Assembly: GCF_032854445.1 (NCBI RefSeq)
Contig: NC_088297.1
Span: 16,317,127-16,381,126 of the forward strand
Reading direction: 5' to 3'
Origin: Liolophura sinensis
Taxonomy: Eukaryota > Mollusca > Polyplacophora > Chitonida > Chitonidae
Length of the DNA stretch: 64,000 nucleotides
Shown here: positions 41,601-53,900 of the stretch, piece by piece
Numbering within the stretch: the stretch's first letter is position 1
Layout: each line of letters begins with the position of its first letter
Translations under genes and position numbers: made by a program
The notes under the pieces: model-generated
Seen by the model: the letters and a program-made list of their open reading frames with translations, nothing else
Database searches by the model: none
Told to the model about the DNA's origin: nothing

Positions 41601-44600
41601 GACCTTCTCACGTACAGTCGGAGAGGACGCCGGCATGAGCTGTACCAGAACTGACAGCGAGCGCATTGGTAGGAGGCCTGAGAGGAAGCTGGCATGAGCT
41701 GTACCAGAACTGACAGCGAGCGCAATGGTAGGAGGCCGGAGAGGAAGCCAGCAAGAGCTGTACCAGAACTGACAACAAAGCGCATTGGTAGGAGGCCGGA
41801 GAGGAAGCTAGCATGAGCTGTACCAGAACTGACAGCAAGTGCATTGGTAGGAGGCCGGAGAGGAAGCCAGCATGAGCTGTACCAGAACTGACAGCAAGCG
41901 CATTGGTAGGAGACCGGAGGGGAAGCCGGCATGAGCTGAACTTCCGGCAACTGCATTGGTAGGAGGCTCTGTGCTGGAATGCCAACCCCGCTTGGTCATG
42001 GAGGCCCCCCCATATATGTAAAAATACAGGATATGGGAATCAATGGCAAGATATCCACTTTTCACACTGTATACTCAAAATACAATTTGTGTACAACTCA
42101 CCTCTGGTTGTACATGCCCCTGAAGTCAAAGTTGGGGGGTGGGTAGTACGAGGGGTGGCGAGGTTCTATGGGTTTGTAGACAGCTGCCTCCCCCCGCTTC
42201 ATGGCTAAAGCATTCAGCTCCACAGTAGGGGTGATGTTGTTCACTGAAAACCACAAATGGTTAAAAAAAAGTCAGCAAATATGCTTATTATTTCATGGAA
42301 TTTTTCATCAACTAAGTGCTCTACAGTTGTTGGTGAAAAAATCACCCAAGGGGGTCATTGGAAGGCAGTTACCTGCTGGTTTCGGAGAATAATGAACGTG
42401 CCACTTTTATTTCTTTGATTGGTGCTTTGCGCATTTCTCAATATTTCACTTATACAATGGCGACCAGCATTACGGTGGGAGCAAAATGGGTAGAGCTGGG
42501 GGAAACCGACAACCATGCGTGGGTTGCTGACACACGTTACTTTGACCAAAAGTTCTTAATTTACTCAGGTAGCTGGCAACTTTTCCGGGGTAACCTTATA
42601 TTCACAAACATAATGAACACCCTGATAACCTGAATTCTTTTCATTTTCAATACCTTCCAAGCAAACGAGCCTTAAAGCACTTTTCTTGAATAATTAGAAT
42701 TCTCTGAATATGATAAATTGAGCAAGTTAGCCATGCATGAACTTTTAGGACATTTAGGGTAATCCGGCTTTTGTAGTATATATTGTACATTGTAGTTTAT
42801 AAAGAAAGATTAGTGGCTGAAATATTACATGAAATTATAGGTGATTCAAGGTAATGGCATCTAATTGCAAAACATGAATTTGGAATAAGATTTATTTATA
42901 TATTTCACTGGTGTTTTACGCCGTACGCAAGAATATTTCACTTATACGACAGTGGTCAGCATTATGGTGGGAGGAAAACGGGCAGCACTCGGGGGAAACC
43001 CACGACCATCTGCAGGTTGCTGGCAAACCTTCTAACTTCTAGTGGTCATTATCCCGCGTTAGTGCGCTAACCAACAGAACTAATAAGAAATAAGATTAAT
43101 AACTTAAAGGAAAGGTATATGTACATGTACAATGATTGAAAAAACCCCCCAAAAAGCAGCCAATACAGTATTCCAAATCAAATATGGTTAAACCACTATT
43201 TTATTTAACAGTGACCTATGAACGGTGGGTGGGTGGGTGAGTGAGTGAGTGAGAGTGTCAAACATGGTTAAACCACTATTTTATTTAACAGTGACCTATA
43301 AACGGTGGGTGGGTGAGTGAGTCAGTGAGTGGCTACATGTACTTGACAGGGCTTGAGTGACCTTGTATAGTACATTTATTTTATTTAATTGATTGGTGTT
43401 TTACGCTGTACTCAAGAATATTTCACTTATACAACAACCATTATGGTGTGAGGAAATCTGTTTGGGTAGTACAGTATTAGAACTTACCACCATTTCCACC
43501 AACCAGGGTAGCTCTAGGAGGCTTTGGCGGGGGGTGCTCGAGTGCCGTAGCTGCTAGAGCAGAAGATGCAGCAGCGTGTTGAGCCTTCTTAATGCTTGGG
43601 CCCTGGGCTGAGTACTCCTCCTCCCCCAGTTTTAGTTTGACGTAAAATGTCTTCTTGTGAGCTGGCCCTTGTTCATCAATCAAGGTGTACTGATGCTGGA
43701 CCTGTTAATCATGAGTAACGTAGAGAAATTACAGCTTGTAAACCTCTCACATGTATCTTAGTTATCTATTGGATTGGTGTTTTATGTCGTACTCAAGACT
43801 ATTGAGTACAACCAGAGAAAGGAAACTGACCAGAGCCCACAGGAACCCACAACCATTCACAGGTTGCTGGAAGACCTTCCCCAGTACGGGCGGTGAGGAA
43901 GACGGTATGAGCTGGACTTGACCTCGTAACAACTGCATTGCTGAGAGGTGCCTGAGTCACTGCACTGCAGTGGTGTGCTGAACCCAGTGCCACAAAGGCC
44001 CCTCCCATTTATTAAGACTTATTAGCAATCTTCACAGTTAAAGCTCCGATTTCACTAACCATTTTTGCTGTGCGGCTAAGAACCCATTAACTATATTTAC
44101 ATTACCAAGCAACTCTAAAACAATTACTGTCAAGAACATGCTTATCCTTCTACAAAACTCTCTGTAGCAATGTTCTTTTTTTAAGTCCACTTCTACACAA
44201 CAGCATTTGGAACATTTTCCCCACCATTCATCAGGTGTTTTTCAAACATTTGCTGCGCAATAGAGAGAAAAAAAATACACGGCTGTGCAGATACGTCACA
44301 TAATGTGTTAGAGATCAAAGAAAAGTGTAAAGTGCTGCAGGGACTAGCTATAGGGAAGATGCATACTTCTAGGTAATGGACTTCTGATAAGATTCAATGG
44401 ACCTGTTGTACATGCACAGTACAGTACTAGGTTCATTTTATCCACAAAAAAAAAAAAAAAAGGCCATACTGATAGCCAAACATTCTTGGATCTGACCTTG
44501 GGAAGTTTGTGCACATGTTACCATTCCAAAATGTGGGTTGTAATATAATTTTTTCAAACTATACAATCATTTTAACACTACATGTATAAATAATGTAGGT

Positions 44601-45803
44601 ACGAGTCATATATACTTTCTCAGAGGCAATAATTTGAGCTGCTCTTGGCAAATACAGAAAATTTGATTTTGATTAATGAATAAGGCTTTTTTTGCCGAAA
44701 GGTCTCTGGTATAGCCCCTTCAACAGCAACATATGTGATTGTACCTTGTTGAAGCGAGCCAGTTCATTGATCAGACACATCGGTGTTTTCTCTTTTGTGT
44801 TTGCCAAGGAGTCGTTAATCATCTGTAGGTGCTCAAACTGTTGCTGCAGGGCGGACATCTCTGACGGAGAACTCTTAGCTTTGGCCGTTACGGCTCCTTC
44901 AGTGGCGGATCCTCCAGCAACGGATACTCCAGCCAAGGAGCCCCCTCCATTTATGAATCCTCCAGCTTCCAGCCCAGAGTTCCCCAGCGTCTTAGACACT
45001 GCTCCATTTTGATTGGTTCCGGCATTGCCAGTCACCTTGAGCTTATTGGCTGGCAATGCGGGAGCAGTCATTTTTGCCTGCTGAAAAGACGACAGGAGGT
45101 TAGGGTGCAGGTTGAGCACTCCTGGTACCGGGGACATCGAGCTTGATGTGACCGAAGTCATCGTAGTCGCCGTTCCCGTGACCTCACTCTTCTCCATGCC
45201 ACTCTTCCCGGGAGGGGTGACAACTTTGTAAAAATAAACGAAATACACACTACCTGTAGAATCAAATTTACTTAAGTTTTCATTTAATTATTTTATTAAT
45301 CTGATTGGTGTGTTACACGGTACTCAAGAATGTTTCACTTCTATGGCAGCAGCCAGCTTTATGGTGGGATTTTTTACATTTTTAACAATTAATGTCTTTT
45401 ACATAGAGGAAACCGTTGTGCCGAACTTACTAAAGCCTGATGTGAAGAAACACATTCATGTTTTTGTGTAATGTAACTGGGCTGAGGCCTTACTCCACAT
45501 GAGAATATCTGATCACATGTATATTTCAGAATCCTGCCACTCACCAATCATGGAAACTCTTTCTCAAAGACTTTCAAAATTTTAAATCTCAAGATTACAG
45601 TGGGAATCACCTTAAATGTTTAAGACAAATATGTTTTTTTCTTGTGTCCTTTTGTTCACTTGTAAATTTTTTTTAATGCTCAGTTATTAATCAAGCAATA
45701 TACAAATAGGGTTCTCACCTGAGCGAGAGTAGAGGAGGCCAGGTCCTGCCTCCGTCGTCTCTGAGCTTGCCCCTGCACTATTCTTGGATACCTGTGACAT
45801 CAT
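32678..45803 (-). CDS. STAU: Staufen, double-stranded-RNA-binding protein, 13 coding exons
   Basis: Exons, 5' to 3': 45803-45719, 45223-44745, 43701-43488, 42243-42102, 40896-40688, 39032-38956, 38443-38201, 37319-37179, 35600-35451, 34554-34503, 34108-33879, 33513-33332, 32762-32678. All junctions are GT-AG with matching phase, giving 2289 nt (762 residues plus stop). It binds structured mRNA for localisation and Staufen-mediated decay. Domains: dsRBD1 about 175-250 ([25 protein letters not shown]); dsRBD2 about 262-365, split by a Pro/Tyr-rich loop as in the family; dsRBD3 about 383-450 ([24 protein letters not shown]); dsRBD4 about 493-566 ([31 protein letters not shown]); dsRBD5 about 640-715. 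Between dsRBD4 and dsRBD5 lies the conserved [11 protein letters not shown]. The start is MMSQVSKNS; a 5' UTR acceptor lies just above it. The serine/alanine-rich N-terminal region is long. Confidence 0.95.
35641..35836 (-). repeat. SINE family 1 copy in a Staufen intron
   Basis: (TTTA)n tail, TCAAGAATATTTCAATTATA, GGCAGCCAGCATTATGGTAG and GAGCTGGACTTGAACTTA at the start of the tRNA-like part. Confidence 0.8.
36460..36705 (-). repeat. Possible third SINE-like family, degraded copy
   Basis: GTTGTTTAACGTCACTACAT, then TTCAAGAATTTTTTCGG, AATGCCCCAGTGTGAGCACG and TTCCCTGTCCGAGGCCAGGG. The latter parts resemble 40240-40375. tRNA ancestry could not be shown. Confidence 0.35.
36742..36843 (-). repeat. 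SINE family 1, truncated copy
   Basis: TTTCATTGGTGTTTTACACT through CCAGCATTATGGTAAGAGGA to ATCGGACAGAGC; tail half only. Confidence 0.75.
37615..37715 (-). repeat. SINE family 1, truncated copy
   Basis: (TTTA)n, GGTGTTTTATGCCGTACTCA and ATTATGGTGGGAGGAAATCG; tail half only. Confidence 0.75.
39333..39812. mobile_element. MITE family A, diverged copy in a Staufen intron
   Basis: Left end TTAA then GACAAGAGAAAGCTAAAATA; right end a decayed complement near TTTATTATTTCTCTTGAAAA. Internally it shares GGTGGGCTTCATGAGCCATA, a central inverted repeat (AGCCCACCTTAGAATCC), ATTTGAATACT/TTTGAATGCC and GCATAGTTTTAAGAGGTCTA with 49838-50278. Confidence 0.65.
40386..40642 (-). repeat. SINE family 1, full-length copy
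   Basis: Reads on the plus strand from TTTATTTGATTGGTGTTTTA to GCGCTAACCAACTGAGCCAC and AGAGGTTCC. On the minus strand the head shows a polymerase III A box (TGGCTCAGTTGG) and the decayed B-box region, so the family is tRNA-derived. Body and (AAAT)n tail are intact. Confidence 0.88.
41025..41232. mobile_element. MITE family B copy 1
   Basis: About 210 bp with ends ACTGTGATTCTTCAACTTTT and its complement near TTTTGAGGAATTAAGG. The centre shares TTGCAAGGTGTTTATCCAAG and AATTGCACTGAAAGTTGCTC with the copies at 51648, 54040 and 56650. Confidence 0.7.
41489..41990 (-). repeat. SINE family 1 copy with internal 59-bp tandem amplification
   Basis: A normal SINE tail and body (41489-41630) lead into units beginning TGTACCAGAACTGACAGC at 41641, 41700, 41759, 41819 and 41878. 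Each carries GAGGAAGCCAGCATGAGC and GCATTGGTAGGAGGCC, the head-proximal body of the SINE. The array makes an otherwise ~250-bp element about 500 bp long. Confidence 0.85.
42406..42540 (-). repeat. SINE family 1 copy, truncated
   Basis: TTTCTTTGATTGGTGCTTTG, ACTTATACAATGGCGACCAG and GGGTTGCTGACAC landmarks. Confidence 0.75.
42886..43083 (-). repeat. SINE family 1 copy with shortened head
   Basis: Full tail and body (ACTTATACGACAGTGGTCAG, CCACGACCATCTGCAGGTTG), then a deleted middle joined to GCGTTAGTGCGCTAACCAAC. Confidence 0.8.
43187..43335 (+). repeat. Tandem duplication (~75 bp) with GGGT/GAGT simple repeats
   Basis: ATGGTTAAACCACTATTTTA and AACAGTGACCTAT(G/A)AACGG occur twice, each followed by a (GGGT/GAGT)n tract. 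Confidence 0.85.
43374..43461 (-). repeat. SINE family 1, short tail copy
   Basis: TTTAATTGATTGGTGTTTTA, TCAAGAATATTTCACTTATA and CCATTATGGTGTGAGGAAAT. It ends 27 bp before a Staufen exon. Confidence 0.7.
43760..44005 (-). repeat. SINE family 1, near full-length copy
   Basis: Tail GGATTGGTGTTTTATGTCGT, body CCACAACCATTCACAGGTTG and GAGCTGGACTTGACCTCG, head ending GTGCTGAACCCAGTGCCACA. Confidence 0.8.
45286..45372 (-). repeat. SINE family 1, short tail copy
   Basis: ATCTGATTGGTGTGTTACAC, TCAAGAATGTTTCACTTCTA and GCCAGCTTTATGGTGGGA. Confidence 0.7.
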
Positions 45804-45818
45804 CAGTCAACCGTCAAC

Positions 45819-47955
45819 TGTAACAGGACAAACACATATTATAACTCTAGAATTACAAGCATTATTATACTTCTGCCCATAAAATAAACATCTGAGAAGA
45901 AGAAGTTGTTTTAAAGCAGAGGTACATACACATGTAGTTCACCGAATCAAATGCTCCACTGCAATTTGTCGGCCATAGGCAAGCAGTGTAACGTCAGACG
46001 ACTTAATCCCTAATCTCTCGTGGCTATTTCCAAACAGAAACTTAATGAACACACTGTATTCATTTACCTCCTGAAATCACACCATTCATCTACTGTCATC
46101 CATCTAACAACCATTACCATGACTCCCCAAACCAAACAAGCCTATGCACTAAAAAACTGAAAGGAACCGGACTCAGAACCCTTAATTGGTGCCTATGTGT
46201 TTTAACATAGTAAACTGAAATAAACAGTCGCACGATTTGAAATTTTAGTAACTCCGCCTCATTTCCCCAGAGTGTTATTTCTATTGATCGAAAGTAAAAT
46301 TGCCGAACTCTATTCAGACCTGCCACGCTGAATGACAGCTGTGAGATGAATAGTGGTAGAGTGAGTTTAACAGAGGGGTTTAAAATCGTACTTAACAATT
46401 TTTCTGTAATATGATGACAAAGGAGTCCTTAGAGTACATTTAATGTGCCTCCTTATTGCAGGACGAATTTCCACTGCTCTTTTATCTTTATCTTTTTTTC
46501 TGCTTCATTGAGACGCCTTACCGAAGGAAAGCAAGCCGCCCTGCCTGAGCCATTATACTGATACAGGTCAACCAGTCATTACACTATCCCCTTCATGCTG
46601 AACGCCAAGCGAGGACGTTACAACTTCCTCTTTTAAGGTCTTAGGTGTGACTCGATCCAAGATTGACCTACCGTTCCTGAGGCGTAAGCTCTACTAACTG
46701 TGCTCTCGGGGCCAGTCTAGTGGTAGAGGATATGACATGTATAGTAAGGGCTGCTGTGGAAAACAGAAATATGTCAGTTTGAATGTGATGAATATGTTTT
46801 AGCTACCCAAAACTGTTCCAGTGGTTACTAAACTAATATATGTACCACCATCGCAAACAGTACTCTGATCAAAGCTTGAAAGTTCGCCCCACACCTTTCA
46901 ATTTAAGCTGGGCATCGCTGCAATTGCGCTCCACGTGAAGCGGAAACACTGGGGAATCATAATCATATTTTTAACCGCATCATCGATATAACAAAACAGG
47001 AACAAAATATATCCCCCTCGATAAACTAAAAAAAAAAATTAATGACCACCATGCTGTCACTTGCACCCCAATGAACTTCCGTTCACAGTTCAGGGCTCAC
47101 CAATGGAAAAAGCTACAAGCTGGCTACAACAGCGATGTAGGGAAAATATAATTAGGGAGCAGGCTTCCCCAATATGTCCATAACCAAAGCACAGAAGCAG
47201 AATTGCAGCTAGGCACATTAACTTTGTACCTTCCGACGCGGTTGAACAACAAACAATGACAACGACATGAACTTTACAACTTCCAATCAGTCTAGAATAA
47301 ATTAATGTCAGCAAGTTTTGACGGTGCACTGCGTCCAGTTTGAAAATCTTTTAGGAAAAAGGCACGTGTCGCTGTTGTATGTTCTCGAGCAGCACCGATC
47401 CCTTTTAGTTTTGACAGGTCTCCTGGGCAAGGAATAAAATGGGGAAAAACGTACATTTTCAGCGTGAATACCTACCTATTGATACAGAACCAGAAAAACG
47501 ATACCTAAGGGTATCAAAGAATAGTAGAAGGTATGGAACTATCGAATATGACGAGATATTTTTGAGTTTTACATTTGGCAAACAGTAAAGAAAATGCAGA
47601 CTAACACACCGCCATGTTTGTCTGCGATTAGTAACGGGATCTTACTTCTCTAGTCTATGAGAAAATGCGAGATGTTTAGATATGACAAATTTCGAACAAT
47701 TGTGGCTTATTTTCTTTAGCATTTTTTAAAAAATTTATGTTCCACTACAGCTAATGTCAGTTAATTCTTCAGTTTTTTAATTAGTTTAAGCTCCCAGAAG
47801 CCTTTGGCAATGTTTCAAAATGGAGGAAAGCGGCAACCGAGTCCCAAAACACGCCTAAGCAACGCCCGAAAAATTCGATACACTTTCATCCGCTGAAGCT
47901 TTTAATACCTGTTTTCTAATCACAGGAGTTTACAGAAATTTGCTTCCATTTCAAA
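45819..47955. promoter_or_regulatory. Intergenic region between divergent Staufen and FBXO16 (both promoters)
   Basis: About 2.1 kb between the two start codons. A splice acceptor just above 45818 shows that Staufen has an upstream non-coding exon here. A family 2 SINE (46370-46722) occupies the middle. Near FBXO16 (47790-47890) are GTTGC/GCAAC motifs (GGCAACC, AGCAACG) and ACGCC repeats. No TATA box is evident for either gene. Confidence 0.5.
46370..46722 (-). repeat. SINE family 2 copy
   Basis: About 350 bp, matching 57724-58062 throughout. Shared landmarks include TTGCAGGACGAATTTCCACT, TATACTGATACAGGTCAACC and CTTCCTCTTTTAAGGTCTTA. The right end resembles a tRNA in reverse (A box TAGCACAGTTGG in the better copy). 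Confidence 0.75.
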
Positions 47956-50900
47956 ATGTCGATGATAGCGAAGAATCGCTTGAAAAGCTCTTGGACGCCA
48001 CTTAGTAACGAAGGCACGAACAACAAGGTACGTATTTTTTGACAGGTGCCCGTTGGTTCATGTTTTAGACAGCTGGAACGAGAAGCAGATCATCGTTAGA
48101 CATGTTGCTTTAGTAATCTGCTTGACGAAAGGATTTTGTTGGAAAATCAGCAATCTTTTCTATTTGTTATATGAAACCTTCTGATTTGAAAACCTTTTGA
48201 TATTTACCACTGTTAATGTAGATGGGAAGGTCTTCTATCAATCTGGCCTCAGACCTGTATTAGTTTTCCACTAGCGACAATGTTAACGTCTATAGTGTTG
48301 TAACCCCCAAACATTCTGTGGCCAGTAAGCTTTGATGAATACCTGGTCCAGTCTGTTAGAAAAAGCATCCATAAAAACCTTGACATAGGTTGGCTGTCAA
48401 AAAGTGGACCTTTCTATGCCAGCAGCTCGGAGGGGTAGGCCTACCTAGAAATGCCAAGATGCTGTCACTCACAGCCTCATCACAACCTGTCTCATTGTGT
48501 CCTCCCGCCCAGAATATCAAACTTCCATCATTAAAACTCATTACCTATTCAAAGTTTTGACAATTAAATTTCCATCATTTTGATACAAAGCATACACCTG
48601 TACACCAACAATGGCAGGCTGGAAGGAAGGAAAGACTTTACACCCTAAAATACACAGAATTACATTCGACCAACCCAAGAATTGGAAGCGCTAATAGGGT
48701 ACTGGTTCCATCTGTCAAGGGTTTTCCTCCGGGCTGTGCCTGGTTTTCTGACACCATTGTTGAAGTGAAATATTTTTTATTCTAATACGATGTAAAACAC
48801 CAGTCCAATGAATGAGTAAAACAAATGTTCTGCTGTTGACACCAAGCATAAGTCTGAAAATTTGTTATGTATGATGTAAAACCCCAAGTATACATACTTA
48901 CATACTATGCTGATTTAAAAAAACAAACATCTGTGACCTATCTTTGGGTATTTTATTCATGTCACCATCATGATTTAATGAGCCATATTAACTGTTCAAA
49001 TCCCTGAACTTTCATTCATAAATACACGTGATTCATGAACCAATCAGGTTCCATATTACAAAGGTCGGCATGCATCTAAATTATTGACACTGACAGGAGT
49101 TCAAAACAACAACATTGGATGTGGCTGTAGTGAGAAGTATGCAGCGTATGGAATACACTTGTTTTACACTAGACGTAGAAGTGCCAAAAATATATGTAAC
49201 GCCCTGTACATCGACTCATTAAGGGTTATCGGGGTGATGGTCATGTGTTCAAAACCGCCTCTAGTTGGAGTATATAAAATCATTATTGTAATCAGTAGTA
49301 CTAGTTATGCTGAGGCTGCACAGCAAGAATCAGAGTAAACTTAGAGCCAAGGCTCAGCAGCATCCATGAAAAGGACTCCAGGATTACAGGTATAAAATCA
49401 AAATTGAAAAGGTTTTTCAAAAATTGCAGTTTAAAATTCCCTGGACCTTCATATTCATGTACACTGCAGCATTGGATTCATTTTGTTTAAAACCAAAAAA
49501 AAAAAAATAATAAAAAATAATAAAAGAGGGTGTAGCATAAAAATTCTTGTATCTGACCTTGAGAAGTTTGTAAGTTAGCAGGTACAGGTAAGTAGAATCT
49601 CCATTCACCTGTAAACCCACAGTCTTATCATGGTTATAATACATGTCAGCAAAAACTTTCCCAGTGTGCACTATACATGCTGTTAACACATATACAATAC
49701 ATGTGAATAAATACATGTAAATTTAAACAACAAGTATTATGTGTATTGATTTATAGAGTCTGTACACAGGCATGCTGAGCTTTGATGCGATATGTGGGTA
49801 ACTCTTGTTTGACAGCTTCACAAGGGGAGATTATTAAAGTAAAAGAAAGCTAAAATGTGAAGTAAGCCTCATCATACAGGAGCTTAAAACTATGCCTACA
49901 TATAGTTTCATTTATTTTTTTTCGATTTTGGTGAAGAGAGTTAAAGCTGTTTTAACCTTAGAATTCCAAGGTGGGCTTTATGGACCATACTATCAGAAGT
50001 TTTTTTTCCAGCTTTAATCATAACACTGAATGTTGTAATAACTCTTTTAAACCATGAGTGAAAAGATTACTGAAATAATGTTCTTAAAAATTCCTCCCTT
50101 CTGGTGAGTTCCTAAACACCGTCAGTATGACCCATAAAGCCCACCGTCGAATTCAGATATTTGAATGCCTTTCAACACTCTTAAACAAATCTAATAAAAA
50201 TAAATGTAAGGATTTTTACACATAGTTTTTAGTGGTCTGTATGATGAAACTTACTTCCTGTTTTAGCTTTCTTTTACTTTAACATGCCTGACTCGCTTGA
50301 GTACAGAGATACAGTCAGTATTTACATATGGTAAGCATGTGCATGCAACGTATATATGTACGGGATTTTTTTTTTATTATTATACAGTTTATGTGTATAT
50401 GTAACCTCAAATTGTACTGTTTTACCTTTTCTATGTTCTTTAACATCATAAACATATCATGATTATGTGTGGTATATGGTTACTGTCCCGATTAATCTAT
50501 TTTAGTGTTATTCTTCAGTTATTTGAAGAAAGAAGAGCTCTGGTCGGGAAATGGGTAAGTCTTCATTTGTGTGTATTTATTTAGCCCCTCAGTTTATGTA
50601 TGGTGATATTCAGCTGCACTATGAACTGCACAGTCCATGCTAATGAAATATCTGGACGACTCAAAATTTCACCCACAAAATTGCATTTTCAAATGTGAAT
50701 AAATGTCACAGAATAGTATTATTGGTGCTGAAACTTTTCAAGTGGAAAATCATCCCATGTTCTAAGCACATATCAAAACAGCTTTCTAAAACCAGTAGAA
50801 CTCTCAGAATCAGGAAAAATGGGCGAGTTAGTCTCGAACGAAACTCATGGTCATTGAGTACAACAATACATTAAGGTACTGTGTATACATGTATGTATGT

Positions 50901-53900
50901 ATAAATGGCAAAAAACTTTGACCATGACTAAGTTGCACTTTTTGCATGATTCTGACAGTTGGTTTGATCTTATCAAAGTGTTCTGAGGTTTGTTTGGAAA
51001 GGTACATGTCCTGTGGTGTCTTAGCGGAAAGCAGTGTGTTTAATTCACCACCAAAAGTGATATTTTATGATCTACATTTGCATCTAAGTATGCACTTTTT
51101 TGGGCCAAATGCTTGACATGGTACCCTCCTTCAGATATTTGCTGATAATTTATGATTTATTTCAGTTTGACAAATGGAACAGTGAGCAGAGGAAAATTGT
51201 GCTGGGTGATTTGATTGACAAGTCTAAGGTTAAACAGCTGGAGTTCACGCGCGACCTGTTGCAGGAGAAATGTCCCACAATGCACTATGACCTGACTCGT
51301 TCATTGCCACGATTCCTCAGTATCTACATATTTTCCTTCCTGGACCCTCGCAGCCTGTGCAGGTGTTCTCAGGTATGGTATAATGCACCATACCTGATAC
51401 CATGAAAGTCAAAGAAGCATAGATTTAGCCAGAATTGGAAATCAGGCCATCTCATGTCCAATTTCTTCCTATTTACCATATCTCTACCATGCTAATTTTA
51501 TCAGAATGGGGCGTCTCAAAGATACTGAGACACCTCCCCCCTCCCCACCCACTCCTTCTGTGCTAAATCTGTATTTTGCAGTAACATGTATGTGTTATGG
51601 TTTAGAAGTCAAAGTATGTAGATGTTCAAGATATGATGTGCACACATTTACTGTAATTCTTCAAGCTTTTGGCATATTTGCAAGTATGTTTTGTTTGTAT
51701 ACTTTGTGTGAAGCCCTGAAATTAACCAATGCAACCAATGTAGTTTTGTCCCCAAAATCAAATTAAAAATGTGCAAAAATTGCACTGAAATTTACTCTTT
51801 CATGTGTAAAAAAGTTGAGGAATAAGGGTTTGCAAGTGGATCGCATATCATGGTGACGTCCTCAGTTCTTATGTTGATTGGGTCGTAATACCAAACAGGA
51901 TATTTGATACCCTTAAGAGTTGCCCAGTTCATGGCATATTGGTTGGGTAACCTAAAAAGTCTCAAATTGTCGGGAAATTGCCTGTTAAATTTAATTTCAA
52001 TTTTCAAAGAACTTCCCCATACTCATGTGTACTGACTGTGCCAGTATTTGTAAGTAATTTTGAGGTTATAATTTGATTTGTACATAAGGCATAAATTTCA
52101 TATTTTTCAATATCTAGCATGTCTGGTGAAAATTTGGTGAATAAGACATTTAATATGAATTACATAAACAGTTATAAATAAATACATATCAGAAATGGAA
52201 TGTTTTTTAATAAGGCATTTAACACAATTCCATTAAATAAACAGATTTGATATTTCAGGTGTGTTGGTATTGGAAGCTTCTGTCTGAGTTAGACCAGTTG
52301 TGGATGCCCAAATGTCTGCGCCTAGGCTGGTATGTGCCCTTCACTCCTGGCCCTTACGAGACAGGAGCATGGAAGAGAACATACATCGAGCATATCAAAA
52401 GCCTAAAGGTCCTTCGCCCATCGGTATGTATTGCAATTTGATGTTATTAAGATTTTTTGTGAATATACCTGTTTTGTGAATTTACCCGGATTCTGAATTT
52501 ACCTGATTTAAGTGGCTGTACAGGTAGATGTACAAATGCAACATTTTCATTGAATCCCTGGAAACGGAAAAAGACTATGAGTTGTGCAGGCCTTTAGATT
52601 TGTGGTGTGCCATCACACTCCCAAACCTAAAGCACTCCTGAAACAAAGTAAAGGTGTTCTGTTTATTTATTTGATTTATTTGATTGGTGTTTTACGCCAT
52701 ACTCAGGAATAATTCCCTTACACATCAGCGGCCATGATTATGGTAGGAGGAAACCAGGAATAGGTGTTATGATAACAGACAAAAAATCAGGGGAGAATGA
52801 TTTTGGGTGTAACTAATCCCACTCCTGGTCTTTTACACACAATTTCTCCAAAACAAAGACAAAAGCCTGGTTGTGCTAGTGCAGTATATGTACAGTGTCA
52901 ACCACATTTAGTAGAGTGCATGGGAAGGTCTGCCAGCAACCTGCAGATGGTCATGGGTTTCCACCAGAGCCTTTTGCTCAGTCTTTTGAGGCTTTAGGTA
53001 TGACTCGATTCAGGATTGACAATGTCCATGTAGTAGTAACTGATTCACTTGGTGCTTAAAGTCAGGAAGTCTGTCAGGTTTTTGGCAAAGGGTGGCCGTT
53101 TCCTTCACCCGTAAACCTGTGTAAAGACACTGAACTAAATTGAGGATGGCATTATTGTTAAACACCAATCAACTAAGTAATAATAACTTCTTGAGCTTTC
53201 CATTCCTATCCTTAACTATTCCTTCCTTTTCATATTCTTAATACCCTGAATTGTACTACTTGTAGGCGTATCCTTTGTTCTAACAGCATACAAATCGAAT
53301 GAAGTATCTTACACACAGTGATATTAACATGCACCCGCTCTCCCCAACACATACATGGACAGTACGTATTCTGTATTTTCTTAATACATACGCTACTTCC
53401 CTTTTCCAGGATTTACCTCCCTTTACATGAGGTATCTGTCCTTTATTTCAGTACTAAACATGCTAAAACATATGGGACTGTGAAAAACATTACCATATAC
53501 TTTGTCAGTTTCTCTGTGCCCAGAAGCAAAGTGGAATGATTTTAAAGTAGTTACAAGAAATTGTACAAGCAGATTAGTCTTGGTTGATCACTGTAGTTAG
53601 AGTTGATTGCCTTCACACCATTACATCCAATGAAAACATGGAATACTTTTATTCTTGGCCTTTGCATTTGGGCCTCGCATATATAAGCACTAGGCTGGCT
53701 CCAAATGTAAGACTCTTGACAAATGCCGTCAAAGTTCATATGTTGTCTTTGAATCCAAAGCAACTTAAGATCAAGAGTTCAGCTGTAGCTTTTACTCAGG
53801 CTTTTTCTGCTAGCAACCTGCGGATGGTCGTGGGTTTCCCCTGGGCTCTGCCTGGTTTCCTCCCGCGATAATGCTGGCCTCCGTCATATAAGTGAAATAT

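Noticed and set aside
52976-53200. Possible further SINE family 2 copy
   Set aside because: Only a short stretch (GACTCGATTCAGGATTGAC) matches clearly; the rest is too decayed to bound.
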